From: an uncultured Corynebacterium sp.
Lineage (GTDB): Bacteria; Actinomycetota; Actinomycetes; Mycobacteriales; Mycobacteriaceae
Length of the DNA: 64,000 nt
Reading direction: 5' to 3'
Assembly: GCF_946223165.1 (NCBI RefSeq)
Contig: NZ_CAMIBP010000002.1
Span: 74,617-138,616 of the forward strand
Position 1 is the first letter of the stretch. Every line of letters starts with the position of its first letter. The notes under the pieces are model-generated. The model ran no database searches and was not told the origin of the DNA. It saw only the letters and a list, made by a program, of their open reading frames with translations. This document shows, one piece after another, positions 35,905 through 43,336 of this stretch. Both the position numbers and the translations under genes were made by a program.

Positions 35905-36157
35905 CACTCGTCCCCAACCCCGATGGCGCGGCGGCACTGACGCCGACGATCATCACCTCCACCTCGTCTACCGAAAACGCCGCCACGGTGAAGGAGCTGC
36001 GCGCACAGCTTGCCGATGCCGTCTCCGGCGGCATCACCGTGTTCATCGGCGTGCTCCTCGACATACTCATCGTGCGCACCATGCTCGCCCCGCGATGGTG
36101 CAGCTGTTGGGCGAGCGCTTCTGGTGGCCCGTCCACACAGCTGAGGTTAAGGCCTAG
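35905..36157 (+). pseudogene. MMPL family transporter remnant
   Basis: Forward translation gives AALTPTIITSTSSTENAA followed by VKELRAQLADAV, then jumps to a C-terminal transmembrane motif, FIGVLLDILIVRTML, as in MmpL/RND proteins (normally GVLLDTFVVRTLLVP). A one-base deletion near 36090 shifts the frame, and the tail continues as MVQLLGERFWWPVHT to a TAG at 36155-36157. Upstream parts are missing and the junction shows an internal deletion. The stop overlaps the proS stop on the other strand. Confidence 0.75.
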
Positions 36158-37923
36158 CCGCGGACGAGCTCTAGGAGCTTGTCCACGATCTGGTCGGCCG
36201 GCACCTCCAGAGTCTCGCCACCGCGGATGCGCAGCTCAATGACACCGTCGGCGAAGGAACGGCCCAGGATGGCGATGAACGGCATGCCCAGCAGCTCGGC
36301 GTCCTTGAACTTCACGCCCGGGGAGACCTTCGGGCGATCGTCGAAGAGAACCTCGACACCCGCGGCATCGAGATCCGCGACGAGCTTGTCGCCGGCCTCC
36401 AGCGCGGCCGCGTCCTTGTTGGCCACGACGACGTGGACCTGGTACGGGGCAACGTCGACGGGCCAGCGCAGGCCCTTCTCGTCCGCCTGCTGCTCGGCCA
36501 GGACGGCCATCATGCGGGACACGCCGATGCCGTAAGAGCCCATGGTCGGGATGGAACGCTTGCCGGACTCGTCCAAGATCTGGACGTCGAAGGCGGTGGT
36601 GTACTTGCGGCCCAGCTGGAAGATGTGGCCCAGCTCGATGCCACGCTCCAGGGTCAGCGTGCCCATGCCGTTCGGGGCCGGGTCGCCTTCCTTGATCTCG
36701 GCGGCCTCGATGAACTGATCCACCTGGAAGTCGCGGCCAGCCACGCAGTTGACGACGTGGCGGTTCTTCTCGTCCGCGCCGGTGATCCAGGAGGAGCCGG
36801 AGACCACGCGCGGATCGGCGTAGACCTTGACGCCGTTGGCGTTGAGGCCGCGCGGACCGACGTAGCCCTTGACCAGGAACGGGTGAGCCGTGAAGTCCTT
36901 CTCCTCGGCCAGCTCGAACTCGACGGGTTCAAGGGAGGCCTCGAGGCGCTTTTCGTCCAGCGCGCGGTCGCCCGGGATAAGCACAGCGGCCAGCTCCCAC
37001 ACCTTCTCCTCGCCCTCGGCCACCGGGGCGGCGGTCTTGATGACCATGCACTTCAAGGTGTCGGAGCCCTCTACGGCGCGGCCGTCGACGGTGATGCCTT
37101 CGGAGTTGGCCCACTCGACCAAGGTGTCGATAGTCTCAGAGTCCGGAGTCTCGTAGACCTTGGCCTCCGGCAGGCCCTCGAGCGGGATCTCGGCCGGGGC
37201 CGGGGTCACGACGGCCTCGACATTGGCCGCGTAGTCGCCCTCGGTGGCGCGGACGAAGGTGTCCTCACCGGCCGGGGAGACCGCCAGGAACTCCTCGGAA
37301 GCGGAGCCGCCCATGGCGCCCGAGGTGGCCTTGCAGATGGCGTAGTCGATGCTCAGGCGGTTGAAGATGTTCTGGTAGGCCCTACGGTGACGCTGGTAGG
37401 ACTCCTCGAGGCCCTCGTCCGTCATGTCAAAGGAGTAGGAGTCCTTCATAACGAACTCGCGGCCGCGCAGGATGCCCGCGCGCGGGCGCTCCTCATCGCG
37501 ATACTTGGTCTGGATCTGGTACAGGGTGACCGGGAAGTCCTTGTAGGAGGAGTACATGTCCTTCACGGCATTCGCGAACATCTCCTCGTGCGTCGGGCCG
37601 AGCAGCATGTCCGTGCCCTTGCGATCCTGGAGGCGGAAGAGGTTATCGCCGTACTCGGTCCAGCGGTCCGTGAGCTCGTAAGGCTCGCGCGGCAGCAGCG
37701 CCGGGAAGAGCATCTCCTGGGCACCGATGGCGTTCATTTCCTCACGCACGATGTTTTCAATCTTGGTCAGCGTGCGCAGGCCCAGCGGCAGCCAGGTGTA
37801 CACGCCCGGCGCGGCGCGGCGGACGTAGCCGGCACGAACGAGGAGCTTATGGCTGAGGACTTCGGCGTCGGCCGGGTCCTCGCGCAGGGTGCGCAGGAAG
37901 AGCTGAGAAAGGCGTGTAATCAT
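36154..37923 (-). CDS. proS: Prolyl-tRNA synthetase (bacterial type)
   Basis: This 589-residue class II synthetase starts MITRLSQLFLRTLREDPADAE. Motif 2 is seen in RDEERPRAGILRGREFVMKD, a long editing/insertion domain spans about residues 225-390 with CMVIKTAAPVAEGEEK, motif 3 is IPTMGSYGIGVSRMMAVL, and an anticodon-binding domain ends the protein. It charges tRNA-Pro in the cytoplasm. The ATG at 37923 is supported by homology and by a TAGACT -10 with leaderless spacing. Confidence 0.97.
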   Translation of the reverse strand: MITRLSQLFLRTLREDPADAEVLSHKLLVRAGYVRRAAPGVYTWLPLGLRTLTKIENIVREEMNAIGAQEMLFPALLPREPYELTDRWTEYGDNLFRLQDRKGTDMLLGPTHEEMFANAVKDMYSSYKDFPVTLYQIQTKYRDEERPRAGILRGREFVMKDSYSFDMTDEGLEESYQRHRRAYQNIFNRLSIDYAICKATSGAMGGSASEEFLAVSPAGEDTFVRATEGDYAANVEAVVTPAPAEIPLEGLPEAKVYETPDSETIDTLVEWANSEGITVDGRAVEGSDTLKCMVIKTAAPVAEGEEKVWELAAVLIPGDRALDEKRLEASLEPVEFELAEEKDFTAHPFLVKGYVGPRGLNANGVKVYADPRVVSGSSWITGADEKNRHVVNCVAGRDFQVDQFIEAAEIKEGDPAPNGMGTLTLERGIELGHIFQLGRKYTTAFDVQILDESGKRSIPTMGSYGIGVSRMMAVLAEQQADEKGLRWPVDVAPYQVHVVVANKDAAALEAGDKLVADLDAAGVEVLFDDRPKVSPGVKFKDAELLGMPFIAILGRSFADGVIELRIRGGETLEVPADQIVDKLLELVRG

Positions 37924-37931
37924 GGTTGGAA

Positions 37932-37937
37932 AGTCTA
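37932..37937 (-). promoter_or_regulatory. -10 element of proS, leaderless spacing
   Basis: TAGACT on the minus strand ends 8 nt before the proS ATG, in a 56-nt divergent gap. Confidence 0.55.
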
Positions 37938-37979
37938 CCCTGCTGCCTTGGCCTGCGAGCATCTAGCTACCATGTCAGC

Positions 37980-38729
37980 ATGCTCATTATCCTCCCGCCT
38001 TCTGAGACCAAGGCCCATGGCGGCACGGGTGCCCCTCTTGCGTGGGAGTCCCTGTCCTTCCCGGAGCTCAACCCCATCCGTTCGTCGATTGCCACGGAAC
38101 TCGCCGCCCTCGACGTCGACGAGGCCCTGCAGGTCTTAGGTATCTCGGAGGCCCTGCGCCCGGAGGCCGAGTCCAACACACAGTTCTTTACCTCGCCTAC
38201 CATGCCGGCGCTAGACCGCTTCACTGGCGTGCTCTATGACGCCTTGGACGCCGCCTCGCTGGACACTGCCGCCCGCTCCCGCCTGGCCGTCGGCGACGCC
38301 CTCTTCGGGCTCGCGAGTGCCGATGACATGATCCCCCACTACCGGTTGTCCGGCGGCACGAAGCTGGGCGGGCGCACACTCAAGTCCCGCTGGGGCAAGG
38401 CCATCACGGAGTCCCTGGCCGCGCTTGCCAATGCCGGCCAGCTCATCGTCGATCTGCGCTCCGGCACCTACCAGCAGTTGGGCCGCTTCAAGCCCGCGGT
38501 CACCGTCCGCGTTGAGTCCGTGCGCCCCGATGGCACGCGCACGGTGGTCTCCCACTTCAACAAGCACTACAAGGGCGAGCTCGCCCGAGCCTTGGCCCAG
38601 GCGCCTGCCGATGCCGCCTCCCTCAACGAGGTCCTCGACCTCACCCGCGCTGCCGGGTTCACCGTCGAGCCGCCCGCGCCGGGAATAAACCAGATCACCA
38701 TGGTGGTCGACCCGGGCGCGACAGCCTAA
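37980..38729 (+). CDS. yaaA: YaaA family (DUF328) peroxide-stress protein
   Basis: The 249-residue protein begins LIILPPSETKAHGG and contains the family motifs YRLSGGTKLGGRTLKSRWG, IVDLRSGTYQQL and SHFNKHYKGELARAL. In Escherichia coli YaaA lowers intracellular iron during peroxide stress and binds DNA; the role here is inferred from family. The ATG at 37980 is in frame with homology, while another ATG 8 nt upstream is out of frame. TACCAT at 37968-37973 is a possible leaderless -10. Confidence 0.88.
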   Translation: MLIILPPSETKAHGGTGAPLAWESLSFPELNPIRSSIATELAALDVDEALQVLGISEALRPEAESNTQFFTSPTMPALDRFTGVLYDALDAASLDTAARSRLAVGDALFGLASADDMIPHYRLSGGTKLGGRTLKSRWGKAITESLAALANAGQLIVDLRSGTYQQLGRFKPAVTVRVESVRPDGTRTVVSHFNKHYKGELARALAQAPADAASLNEVLDLTRAAGFTVEPPAPGINQITMVVDPGATA

Positions 38730-38749
38730 AACACAAGTTTGTTGCTTTA

Positions 38750-38816
38750 TTATCAAATTGTCAAGGGACCACAATTTATCAAATTATCAATCCGCAACAT
38801 ATTATCAAATTATCAA
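38750..38816 (+). promoter_or_regulatory. Three iteron-like direct repeats, putative operator of the AAA ATPase gene
   Basis: TTATCAAATTRTCAA occurs at 38750-38764 (G at position 11), 38776-38790 and 38802-38816 (A). The starts are exactly 26 bp apart, with unrelated 11-bp spacers. Each copy is itself two TTATCAA half-sites (the first copy has one as TTGTCAA), offset by 8 bp. The block is strikingly AT-rich against its surroundings. The third copy covers the -35 position of the downstream promoter, so a bound protein should repress it. Confidence 0.75.
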
Positions 38817-38830
38817 CAAATCAGCTCTGC

Positions 38831-38836
38831 TAACCT
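38831..38836 (+). promoter_or_regulatory. -10 element of the AAA ATPase gene, leaderless spacing
   Basis: TAACCT ends 6 nt before the ATG at 38843 and follows the third repeat by 14 nt. Confidence 0.6.
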
Positions 38837-38842
38837 GTACGC

Positions 38843-39958
38843 ATGAGCGAGACAAACCCCTTCCGTCCCACCTTTGGCGCGTCACCGTCCGAATGGGCGG
38901 GCCGCGGTGTGGTCCTTTCCGCGTTCCGGACAGGCATCGACGGCGGCTATGGAAATCCCTACCGGGCCATGGTTATCAATGGACACCGCGGCATGGGTAA
39001 AACGGTTCTCCTCTCGGAGCTCGAAGACATAGCGCGCTCACACGGATGGGTAGCTCTGCGCGCCAGTGGGCGTAGCCAATCGGTAGATGAGCTCATCGAG
39101 TCCGCTATTCCGGCGCTGGTACACCAGCTGAATCCACAGCCTTCCCGCCGCATCACAGAGGTACGCATTGCGGGATTGGGCGGGATTGGCACCGAGGCCG
39201 CCACGACCAACCAGGCCGTGCCGACTCTTGAGTCGCGCCTGCGTGAACTCCATGCACTGCTGCAGGACACGGGAGTTCTCATCACCGTGGACGAGGTCCA
39301 AGACGCCAGCGCCCACGACCTCGCCACCATCGCTACCGCGGTCCAAAACCTTATTCGCGATCAGCTCAATATCGCCATCGTCATGGCCGGGCTGACGCGC
39401 GGCGTCGACAAGCTCCTCGAGTTGCCCGGAACGACCTTCTTGAGGCGCGCGCAGCGCTACCAGCTGGGCCCCATCAATGATGAGGCGACGACGCAGGTGC
39501 TCGTCGACACGGCAGCCTCCACCAAGCCCTTCTCGCCCGAGGCCGCGCACCTGGCCACGGAGATGAGCCGCGGATACCCGTACCTCATTCAGCTCATCGG
39601 CTTCCTCGCCTGGAACACAGCCCAGGACGCAATTACTCACGCCGATGTCGAAAGCATCCGCCCCGAGGTTATTTCACTCATGGGGCAACAGATTCACGCA
39701 CCGTCGGTGCGCGGTTTGCCCACTCGGCAGCTGGAATACCTGCGTGCCATCGCTTCTCTTGCGGATGAGTCCGCAAGCGCATCATCGGCAGACGTGGCGC
39801 GGGAATTGGGAGTCGCGCTCTCGGCACGCAGTGACACCCGTGCCAGACTCATCGAATCCGGCCTGATTGATGCCCCGCACTGGGGGAAGGTCCGGCTTGC
39901 GCTTCCCTACCTCGCGGAATATCTCAGGGCAGAGCCACCCGTCGTAGAAGTCGACTAG
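38843..39958 (+). CDS. AAA/STAND-like ATPase with C-terminal winged-helix-like region
   Basis: The 371-residue protein opens with NPFRPTFGASPSEWAGR, a lead-in common to a group of actinobacterial AAA_16-type ATPases. Walker A is INGHRGMGKTVLL near residue 50, Walker B is VLITVDEVQDA near 150, and a sensor-like AIVMAGLTRG follows. Helical lid segments lie around 210-275. The final 85 residues (LEYLRAIASLADES, DVARELGVALSARSDTRARLIESGL) resemble a winged helix-turn-helix. The function is unknown; it is soluble and stands alone. Three operator-like repeats precede it, suggesting autoregulation. Confidence 0.82.
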   Translation: MSETNPFRPTFGASPSEWAGRGVVLSAFRTGIDGGYGNPYRAMVINGHRGMGKTVLLSELEDIARSHGWVALRASGRSQSVDELIESAIPALVHQLNPQPSRRITEVRIAGLGGIGTEAATTNQAVPTLESRLRELHALLQDTGVLITVDEVQDASAHDLATIATAVQNLIRDQLNIAIVMAGLTRGVDKLLELPGTTFLRRAQRYQLGPINDEATTQVLVDTAASTKPFSPEAAHLATEMSRGYPYLIQLIGFLAWNTAQDAITHADVESIRPEVISLMGQQIHAPSVRGLPTRQLEYLRAIASLADESASASSADVARELGVALSARSDTRARLIESGLIDAPHWGKVRLALPYLAEYLRAEPPVVEVD

Positions 39959-40082
39959 GAAAGACCCCGGAACAGGCACGAGGAAAGACAACCGTCCCCG
40001 TCGATGGTGCCTGCTGGTTGCGCTGGGATCACGCTCATCGTCGAACCCGCCGCTTCGGAATAATTTTCACAGTAGTCTGAAG

Positions 40083-40108
40083 ATGTCAATCCCCTAATGT
40101 CAATCCCC
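40083..40108. repeat. Tandem 12-bp repeat
   Basis: ATGTCAATCCCC occurs at 40083-40094 and 40097-40108, 70 nt before the alpha/beta hydrolase start. The gap 39959-40178 holds no gene. Confidence 0.75.
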
Positions 40109-40178
40109 GAACGCAGTAGTCCCGCGGCATGTCCACGGCAGTGTTGCGCTCCGTTGAGACGCCCGCAAAGGAGTTTCG

Positions 40179-41111
40179 GTGGCCGTCTGGAAGAAAGCAC
40201 TACTCGCTGTCATCGCGATCATCGTGGTCCTCGCCGTCGCGGCGTTCCTGTTCGCAGATCGGATCGTGCTCTACGCATTGCTCGGCCGGCATGTCGATGC
40301 GGAGGTACGCCCCATCGATGAGGACCGCGCCACGCAGGTGCAGCTCCTCACCGAGGATGAACTGCGGCTCCAGGCCTGGGACTTCGCACCGCTTTCCACT
40401 CACCCGGTAGAGCACTCCGACACCGCCGGTCAGCCCGACCCCAAGGGCGCCGTCATCGTGTTATCGGGCTTGCAAGGCCCATCAGTCACGTGGCTGCACG
40501 AGTATGGAGAGCTCTTGCAAGACAACGGGTACGCGGCGTTGCTCGTAGAGATGCGCGGTGTCGCCGGATCTGAGGGCGATGGCCAAGAAGCCGGCATGGG
40601 TGAGGTCCGCGACATCCGCGCGGGTATCGACTACCTCAGCACGACGTATCCCGGCACCCCGGTGGCCGTGTGGGGCACGTCGATGGGCGGGCACGCCGCA
40701 CTGGCCGCACTCGACTTCACGGACCCCGAGCATCCCATCGCTGCAGTCATTGCCGCCAGCGCCATCACAAGCTTTGCCGACATGGCTGGTCAATACAACG
40801 AGGCGCTCGTCGCCCCCATCAGTGAACGCCTGGCCACTCGTTACGGGAAATACGGCGCCGCGAACGCGCTGCATGCCATCACCCACGCAACCGTCCCCGT
40901 TCTCCTCGCCTACTCGCGCGAGGACTCCGTGGTGCCGGCAACGATGTCCCAGGAGCTCAAGGCGGCCTATCCCGCGGCGGAAGAATACGTCGTGGATGGC
41001 GATCATCACTTCATCGTGCCCGCCGACTCGGACGGGTTTACCCATCCTGTCGCCGAGGACCCGTACGCGGACGCGGTGATCGAGTTCCTCGACCGGTCAC
41101 TGTCAGAGTAG
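40179..41111 (+). CDS. Membrane-anchored alpha/beta hydrolase
   Basis: The 310-residue protein has one N-terminal membrane helix (about residues 5-27, LLAVIAIIVVLAVAAFLF) and an extracellular-facing alpha/beta hydrolase domain. The nucleophile elbow is VWGTSMGGHAAL (GxSxG), an acidic residue is likely in YSREDSVVP and the catalytic His in VDGDHHFIVP. The substrate is unknown; it may act on envelope lipids or peptides. The start is GTG at 40179 with an AAAGGAG ribosome-binding site. It is convergent with the DUF4921 gene. Confidence 0.86.
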   Translation: MAVWKKALLAVIAIIVVLAVAAFLFADRIVLYALLGRHVDAEVRPIDEDRATQVQLLTEDELRLQAWDFAPLSTHPVEHSDTAGQPDPKGAVIVLSGLQGPSVTWLHEYGELLQDNGYAALLVEMRGVAGSEGDGQEAGMGEVRDIRAGIDYLSTTYPGTPVAVWGTSMGGHAALAALDFTDPEHPIAAVIAASAITSFADMAGQYNEALVAPISERLATRYGKYGAANALHAITHATVPVLLAYSREDSVVPATMSQELKAAYPAAEEYVVDGDHHFIVPADSDGFTHPVAEDPYADAVIEFLDRSLSE

Positions 41112-41178
41112 ATCTGACGGTGACGTCGACGTCGACAGCGACGTCGGCAGCGAGATCCACAGCGACTCAGAACGCCGA

Positions 41179-42492
41179 CTAGCCCTGCTGGTTGTAGCGC
41201 AGCGAGTTGCGCTCCACGCGACACTCGGTGGCGATGGAGATTCCGGCGGCGATGCGGCCCTCCTCGCGGCAGCGGAACAGCGCGTTGACCACGCGGTCGC
41301 GCAGCTCCCACGGGGAGATGGTGTTGATGTAAATCTTCGTGCCCCCCTCAAAGCCCGCCAGGGTGGACACGCGAAGCTTGACCATAACGCGCCACGGCTG
41401 GGGCAGATCCACAGCGGGCGGGCGGTGGTGCCACTCCTCGTTGCAGGCCACGTCTGGGCCAACGGCCGCGTGCACGGCGTGGATGAGATCGGACATGCCG
41501 CGCAACTCCCCCGGGGTCTGCGCCCACGGCTCGCAGCGCTCCGACTTGGAGTACACCTCCAGGGTGGGATACCGGTGCCCAAACCCAGCGAAGAGGACAG
41601 CGTAGTCGTTCTCCGCGATGACGAGGTTGTGCTGCGCCGCGTAGTCCACCGCCCACTCGTTGTACATGTTGGGGTTGCCGCGCTGCATCTGCACCTCGCG
41701 CTGCGAATTCATGCCGCGGTCATCGATGGCCACCAGCTGCTTATGCAGGTGCTCGAAGGAGGCGCCGGCGGGTGCCAACCAGTTCTGGAAGGCCACGACG
41801 TAGGAGGCATAACGGTTGCGTTCATACAGGTCCCGCATGGAATCCGCGGTGAAGCTGGTGAGCAGGTAATGCTCGTCCGGGGTGAGTGTGCCGGAGGACG
41901 CCAGCTGGGAATTGTTTTCCGCGCCATCGACAAAGTGGCGCTTGCCGACGATGACGTCGTGCCCGCCGCCGAAGAAGCCATTCGCACGGGCCAGCAGCTC
42001 ATCGTCGCTCAAGTTCGGGTCCTTGCCCGCGGCCTTGCGGCGGGTGCGCACGACGTTCAGGACGTGCTCGCGGCCCTCCGGCACGGCGAGGTAGGCCGCC
42101 ATGCGCTCGGCGGTATAAGAGTCCACATCATATCCGTAGTTCTGCGACCAGTAATCGTATGAGACGATCTCAAAGAGGTTGGGAACCCGGCGGAACATCG
42201 GGTCTGTCTCCCACAGCTGGCCCGGCTGCACGCCGCGCAGGATCTCGCCGGACGCCAAGATGCGGGACTTCTCCGGCGGGGTCTCCAGTCTCCGGTCCGC
42301 GCAGAAGGCACACGTCGAGGTCGCGGCGCCCTCAGCAAGTGGCTGCGGGTTCTCCGCAGGCTTCGACAGAGGGCGGTTTCCGCGGCCCGGAACCGTCCAC
42401 ACTTCGGTGCCGGAGAAGGGATTGAGCTGCTTGACGGTGCCGTCCGCCATAGTCTGGATGGGCTCGATGCGCGCAAAAAAGGGCTGGGACAT
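41179..42492 (-). CDS. DUF4921 family, GalT/HIT-like protein
   Basis: This 437-residue protein resembles galactose-1-phosphate uridylyltransferases at low level. It has a Cys pair (CAFCADRR) like the zinc site, FNWLAPAGASFEH-type spacing leading to EHLHKQLVAID (compare the HPHxQ nucleotidyl-transfer motif), and a later EEWHHRPPAVDLPQPW segment like the second GalT half. A nucleotidyltransferase or hydrolase on a sugar phosphate is plausible but unproven, and no Leloir genes are nearby. The ATG at 42492 has a leaderless-type -10 and shares a 30-nt divergent gap with phzF. Confidence 0.72.
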   Translation of the reverse strand: MSQPFFARIEPIQTMADGTVKQLNPFSGTEVWTVPGRGNRPLSKPAENPQPLAEGAATSTCAFCADRRLETPPEKSRILASGEILRGVQPGQLWETDPMFRRVPNLFEIVSYDYWSQNYGYDVDSYTAERMAAYLAVPEGREHVLNVVRTRRKAAGKDPNLSDDELLARANGFFGGGHDVIVGKRHFVDGAENNSQLASSGTLTPDEHYLLTSFTADSMRDLYERNRYASYVVAFQNWLAPAGASFEHLHKQLVAIDDRGMNSQREVQMQRGNPNMYNEWAVDYAAQHNLVIAENDYAVLFAGFGHRYPTLEVYSKSERCEPWAQTPGELRGMSDLIHAVHAAVGPDVACNEEWHHRPPAVDLPQPWRVMVKLRVSTLAGFEGGTKIYINTISPWELRDRVVNALFRCREEGRIAAGISIATECRVERNSLRYNQQG

Positions 42493-42498
42493 GCCTTA

Positions 42499-42504
42499 AG
42501 CCTA
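42499..42504 (-). promoter_or_regulatory. -10 element of the DUF4921 gene, leaderless spacing
   Basis: TAGGCT on the minus strand ends 6 nt before the ATG at 42492. Confidence 0.6.
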
Positions 42505-42509
42505 TCCGC

Positions 42510-42515
42510 TACACT
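42510..42515 (+). promoter_or_regulatory. -10 element of phzF-selO, leaderless spacing
   Basis: TACACT ends 7 nt before the ATG at 42523. It is 5 nt from the opposing -10, so polymerases cannot occupy both promoters together. Confidence 0.6.
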
Positions 42516-42522
42516 TGAGTCC

Positions 42523-43335
42523 ATGCAGCACGAATTCTTCGAAGTCGATGTCTTTGCCACCGGCCCGTTCACCGGTAACCCGCTGGCGGTCATCGCGAAT
42601 GCCGATGGGCTGAGCACGGAGGAGATGCAGCGCATTGCCCACTGGACCAATTTCTCCGAGACCACCTTTGTCCTGACCCCGGAGGATCCGGCCGCCGACT
42701 ACCGGGTGCGCATCTTTACCCCCACGGAAGAGTTTCCCTTTGCCGGGCATCCCACTCTCGGCACCGCGCGCGTCGTCGCGGAGCTCACCGGCACCACGGG
42801 CGATTTGGTCCAAGAATGCGGCATCGGGCACGTCACCGTGCGGCAACAGGAGGGCCGCTTCTCCTTCGCCACCCCGCCGTTGACGAGGTCCGGCTCCTTG
42901 AGCGAGGTTGAGCTCGCCGAAGCCTGCGCCGCCGTGGGCGCGCCCGTATCCGCGGTCGTCGACTCCGGATGGGTGGACAACGGGCCTGGCTGGCGGCTGT
43001 TACAGCTGGCTGACGCCGCCGCCGTGCGCGCGCTGCGTCCGTCCTTCGATGCGGACGTCAAGGTCGGCGTGGTGGGGCTCGAGACCGCGCCCAGCGCGGA
43101 CCACGCGTACGAGGTGCGCGCGTTTACCCGCGAGTATGAGGATCCCGTCACCGGTTCTTTCAACGGCGGCGCGGCCCAATTCCTCCGGGAGCGGAACCTC
43201 GTGCCAGCAGAGTACGACGCCGTGCAAGGCTCCCAGCTCGCGCGCGCGGGCCGCGTCCACATCGTCGACGATGGCGCACGCATCTGGGTCGGCGGCCGCG
43301 TCGACATCCGCGTCCGCGGAACGGTGGAGGCCTGA
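42523..43335 (+). CDS. PhzF family isomerase
   Basis: The 270-residue protein has the PhzF diaminopimelate-epimerase-like fold: FEVDVFATGPFTGNPLAVIA, the catalytic Glu in NFSETTFVL, FPFAGHPTLGTA, and the second-half motif DPVTGSFNGGAAQFL. PhzF isomerises dihydro-3-hydroxyanthranilate in phenazine makers, but no phenazine genes are here, so this is one of the many orphan family members. It overlaps nothing and precedes selO by one base (TGACATG), implying translational coupling. Confidence 0.9.
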   Translation: MQHEFFEVDVFATGPFTGNPLAVIANADGLSTEEMQRIAHWTNFSETTFVLTPEDPAADYRVRIFTPTEEFPFAGHPTLGTARVVAELTGTTGDLVQECGIGHVTVRQQEGRFSFATPPLTRSGSLSEVELAEACAAVGAPVSAVVDSGWVDNGPGWRLLQLADAAAVRALRPSFDADVKVGVVGLETAPSADHAYEVRAFTREYEDPVTGSFNGGAAQFLRERNLVPAEYDAVQGSQLARAGRVHIVDDGARIWVGGRVDIRVRGTVEA

Positions 43336-43336
43336 C

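Noticed and set aside
38750..38816. CRISPR array or DnaA-box cluster
   Set aside because: There are only three 15-bp repeats with 11-bp spacers and no cas genes; TTATCAA differs from the DnaA box TTATCCACA at the essential positions.
42523..43335. Phenazine biosynthesis cluster suggested by phzF
   Set aside because: No other phz genes are present; orphan PhzF proteins are common.
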